A DNA stretch of 64,000 nucleotides, taken from NCBI GenBank assembly GCA_034401795.1, contig CM067360.1:120150609-120214608 (forward strand), given 5' to 3'. The position numbers and the translations under genes were made by a program. This document shows positions 46,205-58,809 of this stretch, in pieces; position 1 is the first letter of the stretch; each line of letters starts with the position of its first letter. Source of the stretch: Chaetoderma sp. LZ-2023a. Taxonomy: Eukaryota; Mollusca; Caudofoveata; Chaetodermatida; Chaetodermatidae. The notes under the pieces are model-generated. The model had not been told where the DNA came from, did not search any database, and was given only the letters and a program-made list of their open reading frames with translations.

Positions 46205-48530
46205 GATTTATGGCACTGTGCTCTAAACCAATCAGATGCATGTTCATATTTAATCTGTCTCTTTGCAAACTGATGGACGTAAATTAATGTCATTATGTAA
46301 ATATATTGGGGACGCGCTTGTCCTATGGGAAAGCGCATGTGTCGTGGGAATTCACCTTTCCAGAGTATCCATCCATCATCTGACCTCGAATGACGTCATA
46401 ATCAGCTCAACGCGTGTATGATGACGCCACACTCATTACGTCAGAAAGGGTTCCATATAGACCGTCCTCAAATCTCAAACAGTCCGACACGTTGTATGAC
46501 AGTCTTTGTCATTCTTTGCCATTTAATAAGGCAGCAACAGCACACAGTCAAATTAGTTACAAAATATTCAACAGCTTACCTGTGTAGGTCTTTGGTAATT
46601 GATAGTCAGTGTATTCAGAGATCGATCGATCCCAAGACGAGTGAGGTGTGGGCGGAGATTAGCTAGAGATGGGCGGGGCCTAGCTAAAACCGGAAAGATG
46701 CATTGCCAGTGCTGCGCGTGAATTTAGTAAAATCGTAACCTTTTTCCTCTCAGCAGTTTTATTCAGCTTTGCCGCGCCTATATTGGCTAGATATACAAGG
46801 TGATCCAATATAAATTAGCATCGATAGTCATCATCAGCTCATTCAACTGGCATACTAGTAATTTCAAAATATTTTAATTCAAATAACTAACATTTAGAGA
46901 TTTATTTTTCTTTGTAAAGCAGCAAACTGCATAACATGATATGTACAAGCTTGGTTATCTGCAATGGCCTGTACAAAAAAGCTATTGCAATGGTCACAAT
47001 TACATTTCGCCAGAAAAAATTCTCTGCTATGAGATTAATGATTCGTCTGGGCGTCTCACTCTCTTCGAGGGTATTACTTTTAGTATGATAAACTAACCTA
47101 TACTCATGACCGGCTAAAAGAGTTGAGTGAACAAGAAAGATTTAAAATGTCTAAAAATATAATATATTTTTACAAAAAGACTGATGGTCCATAATTGTCT
47201 CTGAAAATACTGGATATGTCCTCCGAGAGCATCTGGAATTCAAAATTTACCATGGGAGGATTACTGGCCCCTCCCCAGTCTGCTGTGTCTTTAGCGTTTG
47301 CCTCAGCTATAAGATAGTGTATGCCTCAACCCACGCAAGTTGTAATCCGGCACTGTTCAAACTCTATATTAAAGAGCTATATGTTAAGTTGGCAAAGCAT
47401 GGTAATATACTTGAAAACAGTGACAAGCCAGAGGAAACCATCTCGTTTCAATTTCTAGTTATATTAGCCTAGTTGTGTGCATGGCTATATGTGACTAAGA
47501 TCCGTCTTCCGGGTGAAACCTTCAGCAGGATTCAGATAACAGCAAGAAATATAACTAAGTTAAACAGAATGAAAAGAAAGAGAACTGGAACCGCTTAAAG
47601 GAGAAGTAGATCAAACACGGGAGGCCGAAGGTGTAGGCATGTTGATCAGAAAAGCAGAAAAAAACAAGTGCTGGTCACAGAAAAGATAACATGACGTGAA
47701 TACATATGCTAGAATCTGTTCATGAGACATGATGTGAATAGTCTGAATGATGTACACTCATTTTCGTGACGTCATCCTGCATACGATGTATATACAGACA
47801 GTTCAACATCTGGGAGGGTATCTTCAACAGATGTTCCTGGTGCCGAAGATTTATATTTATCATTCAGATTCTCGAATACTGCAGGTTACTGTGCTGCTAC
47901 TGTACCAATATCGTGCCGAGCGGGGTCCGGTATGCTGCGTTATTAGGGATTTGACCGAGGTACTTAGAATATAGCTAGTTTGAGCATTTAATAGATATGC
48001 ATTTCTCATTAACTGAATGTAATATAAGAGGGTACTAAAAGAGGAACTCCGGGAGAGAATAGTTGGCAGCATAGGATAGATGTGTCAGTCTGGTCTGCTG
48101 AAATGTAACTATAGCAGCAGAGTAGGACGAGGTGTGTCGAAGCATGTCAGCATATTTGAACATTACGTTAGGTTACATTCACAGCAAGTATCAAACCAAT
48201 TGCCCGCAGTACGATCAAAATAAGCTAACTAGATATCGTCAACACCGTCGCGGCTCTATAGAAGTTTCACAATATTGTAGCAAGGGTGATTTGAGCAGCA
48301 AGAGATGACAAGGAACTTGACATGTGGGTGTGTAGCAGCTCTCCCACTTACTCCACCATGACGGCTGTTCACCTGACTTGTCTTATAATACGGATTTCAT
48401 GCTTGGGACGTGACACTTTGTCTGACATCAAGGGAAACGTCTACTCTTTGCGGCGTTTACTCGCTCTGCAGCAGACACATGTCATGAAACTAGCGCCTTC
48501 ATGATTTAATGTATGCATGCATGGACGCCT
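46205..48530 (+). repeat. Long repeat block 'M', copy 2 (interrupted by a MITE)
   Basis: Colinear with 36880-38560 apart from the MITE at 46351-46703. Best matches are 46790-47020 and 47690-48000. Both copies have a GT/GTGC array upstream and an A block downstream, indicating a head-to-tail duplication of about 9.5-10 kb. Confidence 0.75.
46351..46703 (+). mobile_element. Palindromic MITE family C, complete copy
   Basis: Ends TTCACCTTTCCAGAG and CCGGAAAGATGCA. Interior order: GACGTCATAATCAGCTCAAC, GTCCGACACGTTGTATGA, GGCAGCAACAGCACACAGTC, AAATATTCAACAGCTTACC, ATCGATCGATCCC, GTGTGGGCGGAG and GATGGGCGGGGCCTAGC. The left palindrome arm is deleted here (CATTTAATAAGGCAGC). Confidence 0.8.
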
Positions 48531-48559
48531 TTCTTATTTCGTTTTGCAAATAATAACAA

Positions 48560-49340
48560 TTAATTTGTAACCCGATATTTCCCTACCATCATACTCAAAA
48601 GAGTTTTTCAGACCTGTGCGTCATCAACTTGAACCAAAAATATCCATATTATCTGGGGCAATCCCCATTTCCAGAGGCCTATCTCGGCTATGTAAAGTCA
48701 CTGTACAATTAACGATTCTTGAAGAAAAGATTCAGATAGATTGTTTTCAAATCTCATCACGCATTGTTATAATTACTGTCACTTGTTAACTCCCATTTGG
48801 TGAGGCTATCATGCATTTAGAAACTATATAGCAAAGTATACGGCCGAGCAAACACGGTATTAAGGTTCAGAATTGTTTTTGTATTGCCTTTGTATTGAGT
48901 GTCATTTGATCAGAGCGTATTTATCCTAACCGTGCCACAAGCGGCTAGATCAGTTCATGGATTCAACAATGGAGTTTGTGGAGAAGCAAACTGCACTGAG
49001 CGAAAACCCTATATTTTGTGCCGCTTATGGCATTAGTATTTCGTCACAAATGACGCAGAAATGTTATAGCCAGCTGACTGATATTCGCAACCCGCACATA
49101 TACTTTCCAATGGATTCCCATAAATCATCACAGAATGTCTTGGAGCTTATGGCACAGCAATAGTGATCTGCTTATGGCACAGCAATAATGATATTATTTA
49201 CTGTGTTTGTAGAATGATTGCTGTTCTCGCAATGAGGGAATAGAAACATATTGGAACACGAATTAATGTCATCTGCACAATTTTGAACCCGCATTATACG
49301 TGCAATGGAAACAAACAAATCGATCATATGTTCACCCCGT
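48560..49340 (+). repeat. Dispersed 'A' repeat block, copy 5
   Basis: CCCGATATTTCCC, CCCCATTTCCAGAGGCC, TATCATGCATTTAGAAAC, GAGTGTCATTTGATCAGAGCG, GTGCCACAAGCGGCTAGATC and CTTTCCAATGGATTCCCATAA. Confidence 0.8.
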
Positions 49341-49372
49341 CCGTCAAACTGTCAAGGAATTCATTACATTAA

Positions 49373-49720
49373 CAGACCATTCCAAGAGTATCCACCCACC
49401 ACAAGACGGCATATGGCGTCATAATCAACTGCGTGACGTGTATGATGAATTCATAATCATGGCGTGAGGGAGGACTCGATATCGTCCGTCTTTAGCGCTT
49501 AACAGTCCGACACGTCGTGCGAATTGTATGACTTTCCCATTTAATAAACATTCTCTTGAATGTTTTTGAAACTAATTTGACTTGGTGTTGTTGCTGCCAT
49601 AGGCAGGGATCAACAGCGCCCAGTCAGGGAGTTCAGAGATGGATCGATCACCACACGAGCTAGGAGCATGTGGCTCGTGGATAAAGATGGGCGAGGAATA
49701 GCTAAAACTGGAAAGGTCCA
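49373..49720 (+). mobile_element. Palindromic MITE family C, complete copy
   Basis: Left end CAGACCATTCCAAGAG, right end CTGGAAAGGTCCA (49708-49720). Both arms of the core are partly present: TTTGACTTGGTGTTGTTGCTGCC and a shortened CAACAGCGCCCAGTCA. Confidence 0.8.
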
Positions 49721-51343
49721 TTAGGACTGGCAACATTTCCCTCTGTTGAGTGATCTGGGGCGCAAATTATGGGGCATTACATTTTCAAAGAGCAATTATG
49801 CACATTTAGCCCACGGCAGTAAATAAGATGAATACGCAAATTGCTTTAAGATGAAGGAACTGCTCTGGTGAGTATTTTGAATTTAATTTGGCTTGGAGAG
49901 TCTATTGCCTATGGCGGCAATAGGTTCCTGTCTAATTAATTTCTAAATAATCAAGAACCTAGTTGCAGTTGTCTTGAAACTAAGGCCGTTGTATCAGTAG
50001 ATACTTAAGCGGCGTAACGCAATACGGAGGTACGCCGTTATTTCCGAGTAACTCTCCAATGAGAACACGGTCTGAGATTCCGTGAAATCACGGTTCAGAT
50101 TATTTAACCGCAACTTGTGGCTTTCTCCACATGAACTGTTTTGGTAAAGCCGCTACGGAAAACCCACTACATCAATGGTACCATAGCATAAGCACACACC
50201 TCACGATTCTAGATACTACGTATGCCTGCCTAATGACTACCAGTCACGCGTGCGTGCCCATTTCCATACACATGTCTACCATTTAGCGCTAAGTCGCACA
50301 ATCAATAGCGAGTCTCTTAGAACACCCATGATATCAACAGTTGGGTTTGATTTGCCACTCAAGTATATGAGATCATAATTAAATCTAACTGACGTCGTCG
50401 TAATGCATATCATTAGAAAGAAGGACATTTTCACATATGTCAATATGTGGGCGTTTGCACGTGCATAGTACAACCAAATATACAATTATGCTGGTTCCCA
50501 CGTGGGAACAAGAAATGATACAGTGTGTATCTGTATATCTTAAAATCAAGCTAAATGAGCTAGCGCATTTGGTGTACAATTTATATCGAGGTGACCGTCA
50601 CCAGATACGCCTATGTCTTCCTGTACTCCCCAATTTCGACAAGAACAGGGGCGCCAATGCACGACTACGCACGATTACTCTGGCATGTACGCTGCGAAGC
50701 TACAAACATTACATCCGTGATGGAATCTTCCATTCCCATTAATGTCGGTAACACGAGAAAATCGTCAACCATATGTAACTTGATCTCAACTGCCCACTAT
50801 TGGTTGCATAACTGCGTTAAAGACTAATGCTAACAGAGCCGTGCCTGTAGAATAAACTGAATTATCTAAAAGACTGCAGTCGCCATCACACTAGAACGCG
50901 CCGTTTTCCTTTTGATGATCATGCTATTTGCATATGTTTGACTCCAGAATAGAGCAGCTTCCGATGCAGCAAGGAAGATAGCATGATAAAGACGTGCAGG
51001 GATTTTTAGGTGAATGGTACGAATCTGTAGCCATGGGGCACTCGCCCCCACTATAATCTAGATAGTCCACCGACGTCACCACCGCGGAAATTCTCGTGTA
51101 GGATACATTGACGCATGAACAGGTTTTGTAACATCTTTCCGCTTTAGAATTGTTGTAACTGACGAAGCATGATGTACGATTGCCGATCGTAGTCTGTGTA
51201 TGCATCTATTTGTCCAAGCTGCATCCTGCTAGAGCCATTCCAAAGTCATGTAATCCTCGACACTAATGGAGCATACGATTGGCCTGGGTCTCTGTCTCGT
51301 TGAATCGGTGACTTTTATAGGCCATGAGCGTATGCCTCGTTAG
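49721..51343. repeat. Repeat-derived intergenic sequence, no gene; D block at its end
   Basis: 51100-51335 carries D-block words (CATGAACAGGTTTTG, CCTCGACACTAATGGAGC), interrupted by the piggyBac insertion. Small ORFs (up to 101 codons at 50437-50742) have no recognisable motif. Confidence 0.5.
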
Positions 51344-54300
51344 CCCTAATCCTGCCCTTTGGGGTGTAATTGCACCCCATGCATATATTTTATTCGATAT
51401 CTCTTCATATATTTCCATTGCGACTCTATGCGTTTATGACATTGTTCCTATAAATGTGTTGCCATTTAATCACAAATATATACTACGTACATGATGGAAA
51501 TTTAGGTGTACTAGAATAATACACACGGGGTGCGCCTACACCCCATTTGAAAAATATGTCATTTCGGATTTGCTAGCCATATACTATTTTGCAATGAATT
51601 AAATTGTCTTGTTCTACTATTTTATTGCAGATTGTGAACAGCTTATACGTGCTCTGAAATAAAACGCATCCTAAATGGCAGCAAAACAGGCTAAGTACAC
51701 ACTGGGGGAAACTCTTAGACTACTTACTGAAGAGAGTGATGGACCAGCTGACTTTTCTGCAAACGAAAGTGACAGTAATGATGAGTATATGCCTAGCATT
51801 GAGTCTCTATCTGAAGAGGAAGAGCATTTATCCGAACTTTCTATTGATGAAGATGTGCCTATTCCACTAGATTCCGACTCACAACCGGCTGGCAGAAATG
51901 TTCCCAGAAACCGGCAACTAGGAGAACAAAGCCAGATTCTGGTAGAACATGACCGACAAGCAGATGCTGGTGAATCGATTCAACAACCAATCGCTCAACC
52001 CGGCAGTTGTGGCGGAGCTCGAGGTCGCCGGGTCGTGGACAACCACGTGACCGCGGTCGTAGTAGAGGACTAAATCAAATTCCAGAACAAGCAACTGTAA
52101 CTCAAAACTGAGACGAAGCTCTACAAACAGGGCGGTAAATATGATTGGAAGAAATGGAAAGCTTAGGTCGACACGGGTTCCAACTCAGCATAGAAGACGG
52201 CTTCATGATATAATTCGTCAACAGCCTGACACCACAGCAGAAGGGCGCAAGGAAACAATTCTTGAAGTGGTTAGGCTATACCTCACAACTGTTATTGTGC
52301 CCATGTGCATACATGAAACTAACAGAGAGGGTGAACGTGTGTACACAGAGTAGAACGACGCCCAGCAGAAAACAAGGAAGCGTATAACTAGAGGTGAAAT
52401 GCTTGCATTCATTGGACTTCTAATGTTATCTGGCGTTTATAAGGAAAACCACGAACCACTTGAAGAGGCATGGTCTTCTAAACCTGGCAGACTCATCTTT
52501 CTTGCTACTTTGAGTCTGAATCCATTCCAGTGCATCCTGCGTTTTCTCCAGTTTGATAATAAAAACACACGAGCAGAGAGAAGAGCAACAGACAAGCTTG
52601 CGCCAATACGTGATGTTTAGGGCATGTTTATCATACAACTACGCACGTTTTATGTACCCGGTGCCAATATAACAGTACATGAGCAGTTGGTACCATTCCT
52701 TGGACGCTTTGCATTCCGACAGTATATACCCAGCAAACCAGCGAAGTAAAATATCACGATATGGTGGGTGTCTGATGCCATTACATACCATCCATTGAAT
52801 GGCGCCATTTCCCTAGGCGGACAACCAGGATAACAGCGAGAACAAAATCAAGGTGCCAATGTTGTGAAATCATTAGTCGGTCCGTGGTACAAGAATGGTA
52901 GGAATATTGTAGGTGATAACCTTTTGACTAATGTGCTTCTTGTTGGTGAACTCTTTGGAGAGAGACTGGCATATGTAGGAACTGTGCGACAGAATAAGCC
53001 AGATCTTCCACCAGCATTCAACTGTGTTCGGTTTCAGTGACCAACACACTCTTGCATCATTTGCCCCCAATAAAGTCAAGGCTGTTATTCTGTTGTCTTC
53101 TATGCTTCGCGACACTGCAGTTGTTGGTGACTTGCACAAACCTGAAATGATCATTCATTATAATAAGACCAAGAGCGGTATTGATAATATGGATCAGCTT
53201 GCAAGTGTTCTAACATGTCGTCGCTAAAACAACAGATGGCCAGTTGTTATATTTTTCAACATCATAGACGTTGCCGGCATAGCTGCTCTTATTGTCTGTC
53301 TTTGCAATAACCCTACCTGGCACAGAGAGGCACCAAGGCGTAAGCGACGCAAGTTTATTATAGAATTAGGACATGAACTTGTATCGGGCTTGATTCAGGA
53401 AAGGGTCCGAGCATCCAGCACCTTCCGTAGCCAAGCAAGGATACTTTGCGTCAGTTGGGATTTCTTCCACTGGGCAGATTGGCATACAGAACAGCTTAAA
53501 GACCAAACAGGGAAGATGCCATATCTGTCCACGAATTGTTGATTGAGAAATTCGAAAACGCTATGACGTGTGTCAAGATTTCGTTTGCGACGACGATATT
53601 ACCAGTACACTACTCTGTGAGAACTGTGTTTAATTCAAATGCATGGTAAAACACAGATTCGTGATCTTATGACTAATTAAAAGTACTATTAGCATAACTC
53701 TCGATGTAATTATTATGATTTCAGTGTTGATATCCCTAGCAAACTGTGATTAAGTTTACTTTCCTTCGGGTGAAAATAGACCCCAGGCCAAAACCAATGA
53801 TAATATGTGTCTAAGGCAATAAATCGGCTAATTATGTTGAAGGGAACTACGTAAACATATTTGCAATTTATCTAGTTACAAGTCTATGTTTTTTAATTAA
53901 TGATTATGCGTATGTAAGGTAATTGATGTGTTTCCTGTGGGGTGCAAGCACATCCCAGAAATATACATTTAAATGAGTTTTTGACATTTATATACAAGTA
54001 AGCATTAAATCATACTGAGTTATATACATGCGTAATTCGATTTTAGTATACAGACAATACTAGAGTGCATGTGTATTCTTAGAGTTAGGTAACTTTGCAT
54101 GGGACAGTTACTCACAATTTACTAGCATGTGAGGTGTAAATACACCCCAGGTCTAAGTATCACAAACATATATGTTAGAGATATCTGATGCATCCAGTGA
54201 TAATACACATTGACGGGCAGTCACATTCTATCTCTATAAACCATACAACTATCATATATTGTAGAAATGCATGGAAGTATCAGCAAAATGGCTGAATTTT

Positions 54301-54536
54301 TAATTTTTTGTCGATAAAATATTTCGTTTGTTTGTAACCATGGCACCACTATGAAAGTGTTTACGAGACGAATCTGTTGTGTGATTCCCATACCATAGCC
54401 AAAAAAAATAAATGAATATTAATTATATTAACATTTCTTTATATATGTGGTGCTTATTCTTGTTTTAAAAGCACGGGGGCGTGCGCACGCCCCATAGGTC
54501 TGAATTAGTTGATTTTACCGTAAGACAGGATTAAGG
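51344..54536 (+). mobile_element. piggyBac-family DNA transposon, inactivated
   Basis: Terminal inverted repeats CCCTAATCCTGCC (51344-51356) and its near complement ending CAGGATTAAGG (54536); 11 of 13 positions match. Flanks TTAG (51340) and TTAA (54537) fit a decayed TTAA target duplication. Subterminal 18-bp palindromes GGGGTGTAATTGCACCCC (51361-51378) and GGGGCGTGCGCACGCCCC (54476-54493) stand 4 and 30 bp from the 13-mers. The ORF in between is a broken piggyBac transposase. It interrupts the D/E block, which is continuous at the three other D/E sites. Confidence 0.93.
51675..53641 (+). pseudogene. piggyBac transposase (DDE_Tnp_1_7 type), degenerate
   Basis: Start ATG 51675, acidic N-terminus (DEYMPSIESLSEEEEH), RG-rich stretch with a frameshift near 52035, then the core: GEMLAFIGLLMLSGVYKENH, ILRFLQFDNKNTR, DKLAPIRDV, HEQLVPFLGRFAFRQYIPSK, NIVGDNLLTN, KPEMIIHYNKTKSGIDNMDQ, and RWPVVIFFNIIDVAG (one stop before it). 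The C-terminus retains a cysteine-rich zinc-finger-like end (RCHICPR, YDVCQDFVC, LLCENC). In-frame stops: 52351, 52618, 52747, 52831, 53038 and 53224; a further frameshift lies near 53030. Catalytic triad: the first Asp is His (CAT 52678-52680, in TVHEQL); the second (52915) and third (53183) are kept. At least two stops (RDV-stop, E-stop before ND) are Trp-to-TAG changes. Not functional. Confidence 0.95.
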
Positions 54537-54540
54537 TTAA

Positions 54541-55110
54541 ACATTTTGAAATTTCATGGCAAAAGTGTAATTTCACTCAGCCTTAGAAAAAGTTCACCAG
54601 CTTTTAATGAAGCGGGAGTAACGAGACATCAACCTGCACTCATAGTGAATGTAGAAAAAACCCAGAAATCTAATACACCACGATCTTTGCATTTCTGAAC
54701 GAATCCGAAACAGTATAATCGAAGGGTTTGAAAAATCCCTGCGCAAAGGACATTCCGTGTCATAGTGTTTAGTAAATTGCAAATCTGCCAAAGATACTCA
54801 ATTCATACAATTCTGTAATCAATTTTTCGACTAGTGTGACGAAGCTATATCATTTTGATTGTGGCGTCAGCTAAAGCGTGTTTTATGGCGTCTACTTGAG
54901 AAGAGGATCATACCTCTCCATTGGCAGCATATTGGTAGACTGTCGTCTTGGTTACTGCATCATCGAGTCAACTTTTTCTTATTACCATTAGCCCATGTGT
55001 ATGTGCATATGTGTGTTTGTGTAGCGGAAGCTCTGAAACAACCGATCTGTTTTGTCTAAAATATTAAAGATAAATTAGTTGATACATTTTGAAATTTAAC
55101 ATATTTAAGT
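54541..55110. repeat. E-block fragment downstream of piggyBac, no gene
   Basis: CTTTTAATGAAGCGGGAGTAACG and GCACTCATAGTGAATG (54600-54650) match the E block at 22415, 42795 and 57790, so the D/E block continues across the transposon. Confidence 0.65.
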
Positions 55111-55114
55111 CATG

Positions 55115-55481
55115 TGTCTGATGACGTCATAATCAGTATGCCAAGAATGTTACGATATAGTCCGCCATTAGCGCGTAATAGTCCGACACCATGTACGTCT
55201 TTACTATTTCATACACGTTCTGCCGGATACTTTGCAACACATTTGACTGGGCGTTGTTGCTGCCATAGTTTAATCGAGGGTTTGAAAAATTACGTGGGCA
55301 GCAGGCGTAGGCAGCAACAGCGCGCAGTCAAATTAATTTCAAAATATTCAACAGCTTACATGTATAGTTTCTGGAAATTGATAATCAGGGAGTTCATAAA
55401 TCGATCGTTTCCAACACGGACGCGGTGTGGGTGGAGCTTAGATTGAGATGGGCGGTGCATAGCTAAAAGTGGAAAGGTTCA
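55115..55481 (+). mobile_element. Palindromic MITE family C copy
   Basis: GATGACGTCATAATCAG, AGTCCGACACCATGTACG, CATTTGACTGGGCGTTGTTGC, GGCAGCAACAGCGCGCAGTC, AAATATTCAACAGCTTAC, GTGGGTGGAGCTTAG and GTGGAAAGGTTCA (55469-55481). The left terminus is decayed. Both palindrome arms are present, with about 40 bases between them. Confidence 0.8.
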
Positions 55482-57100
55482 TGATCACCGTGACGCAGAA
55501 ACAGTATTCTCTATTTACTGGTTGCATGTGAGTCATTGAGGGCATTGCTAGTTTTGGCGTGTATGATGGTCACCCAAATTTACATTTTAGAAACACACCA
55601 GGACAATCCGAAATGAAAAAGCAATGTGACGAAAACGCCAGGATGACGGTCTACAGTTTATATATGTAATCGAGATCCTAGACTCGCCGACTGGCCATCG
55701 TGGTTACCAGCACTAACCATCATTCACGCTCCAATTCTCATAACATCGTCATCTACTATTCATCACGAATGTGCGTATAAGCCATCAAACATATTTTTTT
55801 AAATACAATTCTGCTTGGAGTACATCAAAGATTAACAATACCAATAGCAATGTAGTAATTACCATATTCTAATCAGATTGCTGTATTCTCTGATACCGAG
55901 CTGGACGAACCACGGAACCAGGGAGGAAGAATTACAGAATTACATTCAGATAAACTCGTGCAAATCTCCAAAATGTTATAGTTTTGTTATCGGATGTATA
56001 AGATTACTGGCTCAAGAACAGTGTCTTATAGGTGTGGTGCACGAGGTAGTCAGTTAAGATCATCAGGCCATCTCTAGCATGCGTGAGCGCGCGCGTGTGT
56101 GTGTGAGTGAGTGGGTGCGTGGTTGAGCGCTTGATCGCTTGCGTGTACTTTCGCTTGCGCATTTCCATTGTCCTATGGACAATCAGCATTTTATCAAATG
56201 TGTTAAAGGAAATGTCGCTATAAGGGCATCAGAATAAAGAGGATAGCAAGATAACCACCATCAATCTGTATATGTTCCCATGCATATGACTGGACTATTA
56301 AGGCCAACATATCTTTCGATATGGACACCAGGAGTGACACGCGGATTAATCTCCTACTACAACCCAAGCAGCGATCCACTAAAGCTAAATTATCTTTTAT
56401 GGATCGTCATGCGTGCGCACGTACGTACGCGCGTTGGTGTGTGCATGCGTGTGTGGAAATTAACGTACTGTGAATTCAGGATGGATAACGTCAATACATA
56501 TGTAAGCGGCTTGCCGCTTAATGCAGGATTTATCACACATGAAATCAGTAGTACAAATGCTAAGAAAATGCCGGCATGCAATATATCAGTTATGTATATG
56601 ATCGTATGGTCATATAGGTCACATTATAGTCGACGTCACACTCAAAATGACGCATTTCAGTTACAGACATCGCCATCCGTACAAATTGTATCTCTACAAT
56701 TTAATAAACATCCTCTTGAATTAAAAATAAATTTGTCGAAATCTCCAAAAGCTTACTTCTATTTGAAATTTAGATTCTGGGAATGCAGGTTTCCCCGATT
56801 TCATCACGCCATTCATTCGCATAAAAGTCGATGGTTCTTAGCTAGAAATCGGCTGGGTATAGGTCGAAATGGATCCTTATATTAAAATAGCGGATGACAA
56901 CCATACATGTGTGAATGACATGGCACTCTAAGTTCGCGGCATTACTTTCTAAAAGCGTATTTATTTCTCTTTACACGACAACGATAACTGTATGTTTGTA
57001 AATTCCAATTGTAAATTAACATAATTAAATGGACATTGAATGAGTAGTTATTTCATTTGTGTTAACTATTTACCACTGGATTATTAATTGGTATATGTAG
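55482..57100. repeat. Long repeat block homologous to 16700-18800, no gene
   Basis: Shared words listed at 16700. The 201-codon ORF at 56280-56885 runs through repeat sequence (GTACGTACGCGCGTTGG, AATTTAATAAACATCC) and lacks recognisable motifs, so it is not annotated as a gene. Confidence 0.55.
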
Positions 57101-57104
57101 TATT

Positions 57105-57860
57105 TTGAACGGTTTGAAATGCTATTGACACACGATATGTTAAGTTAATGGTATTTGCTCCATACGTTCGCAGCAATTACGTCTTATAGAAGAATGCCAC
57201 ATTCATAAACATAAACCTCTTCTTTTTACTTTGGCATTCTTATCAGAAACATGTTTGCAACCCTCAAGATAGCCGTTCCAGATGATGACAATAAAACTAC
57301 GTTCCGCTTAAACTATGTGTGACAAATTTCCCATGGCGGATGCACGCTTCAATATAATACGGAATTGAATGGTGTATGCGATTTAATTACCTCATGAACG
57401 GGTTTTGCGATATCATGGCAAACGGAGCAACGAGTTGGTGAGTATTCATCATTCTTGACCGAGAAGCAACTTGCTGGACACATCGCAAGGTCACGCAATC
57501 GGTTACACGAATGGAGCGTGCGAATTATGTGTGTGTGTGTGTGTGGATGGGTGTGTGGGAGGGAATGGCGTGGAGGGGTGGGGTGGGGTTGGGGTGGGAT
57601 TTGAGTGGGTGGGTTGGGTGGGAAGGGTGGGGGCGGGAGTGGCTAGTGGGGGGGGGGGGGGGGTTGAGGGGCTTGAGTTCGCTTGCCTCGAGTACTCGAT
57701 TTTTTTAGCCAGGACATTACTCATAGCTACTATTGGTAAATTCGTTACAGTGGCAAATTTCAGGCAGTAGTAAACAAAATCCGATCTTCAATGAAGCGAG
57801 AGAAATTGACCTCAAAGCTGTAATCACTGTGAATGAATCAATTACACCAAAGTCCAAAGT
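57105..57860 (+). repeat. Dispersed 'D/E' repeat block, copy 4, with G-rich insert
   Basis: GTTTGAAATGCTATTGACACACG, ATTTCCCATGGCGGATGC, CGGTTACACGAATGGAGC, AATGAAGCGAGAGAAATTGAC and GTGAATGAATCAATTACACC. A GT then G-rich run (57525-57663, with a 13-base poly-G near 57651) replaces sequence seen in other copies. Confidence 0.75.
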
Positions 57861-58527
57861 AAGAGAGTCACGTTAGGAATAGATCAATAGTCGGTCACAG
57901 AAGATCGAGACCTATAATGTAGGACAGTATCTTATAATAGAGGGATGAGATATGCCACTCAAGCAGCTGACGCCATGCTCAAGCCATCTTCCAGATGACG
58001 TCACGATTGCAATGACATAGCTATGTTGCAAATAGCAAAACTATGATCATAGATCTGTCTAAATTTCATGTTTTTAATGAATTTACAATTTGATAAAGAT
58101 TCTGCTGAATATTTTGAATGGAGTTTGACTGAGAGGTGTTGCTGCCATATGCATAACTAGTTCAAATTAGTTTCAAATTCGTGAACAGATTTCCTTTATA
58201 GTTACCTTGAAAATTAAATTCTGGAAATTCAATTTAAACGTATCAAATCGATCACATATAGCGTAAAATAGGTATGTGCTTAGGTACAAATGGGCGGGTC
58301 TTATATAGAAACGGAATCCTCAATTGTGATTAAAACGGCACACGCCCAAGCACACACACACGCGCACACATATGTGCACCTGATCTATTTTCTCGATACT
58401 CAGCATATGCCCTTTATTGTTCACTTGACATTAGCGAATTAAATAGAGTTTAGATTTCATCAGTGAACGTTGTCATAATATAATACAGATATCCGTAGTT
58501 TTCCGGCGTCAGCTGAAGACAGAGTAA
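57861..58527. repeat. Palindrome-core repeat and G block, no gene
   Basis: CTGCTGAATATTTTGAATGGA and TTTGACTGAGAGGTGTTGCTGCC at 58100-58150, then CAAATTAGTTTCAAATTCGTG. Equivalent to 22600-22920 and 43140-43320. Confidence 0.6.
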
Positions 58528-58809
58528 TGGACCTTTCCAGTTTTAGTTATGCACCCGCCCCCCGCCCCATCTCTAGATAAGCTCGCCCGTGATGGGATTG
58601 ATCGATCCCTGAACTCCCTGCCCATCCATTTCCAGAATACAGGTAAGCTGTTAACTATTTTGAATCTAATTGGACTGGATGCTGTTGCTGCCTGTGTTCG
58701 TGACGCACTTATCTACGTCATTCATGGCGTCATTGATTATTCCGTCATCCTCCGCGCCACATAGTTGATTATGACGTCATATGATGCATGGATACACTGG
58801 AAAGGCTCA
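58528..58809 (-). mobile_element. Palindromic MITE family C, complete, reverse orientation
   Basis: Terminal inverted repeat TGGACCTTTCCAG (58528-58540) / CTGGAAAGGCTCA (58797-58809). Interior on the minus strand follows the same order as 46351-46703. One palindrome arm remains (GACTGGATGCTGTTGCTGCC-like). Confidence 0.85.

Noticed and set aside
50437-50742. 101-codon ORF
   Set aside because: No recognisable motif, lies in repeat-derived sequence, no supporting start context or neighbours.
56280-56885. 201-codon ORF
   Set aside because: Crosses TACGTACG and palindrome-core repeat sequence; no motif and no preservation in the related block at 18.6 kb.
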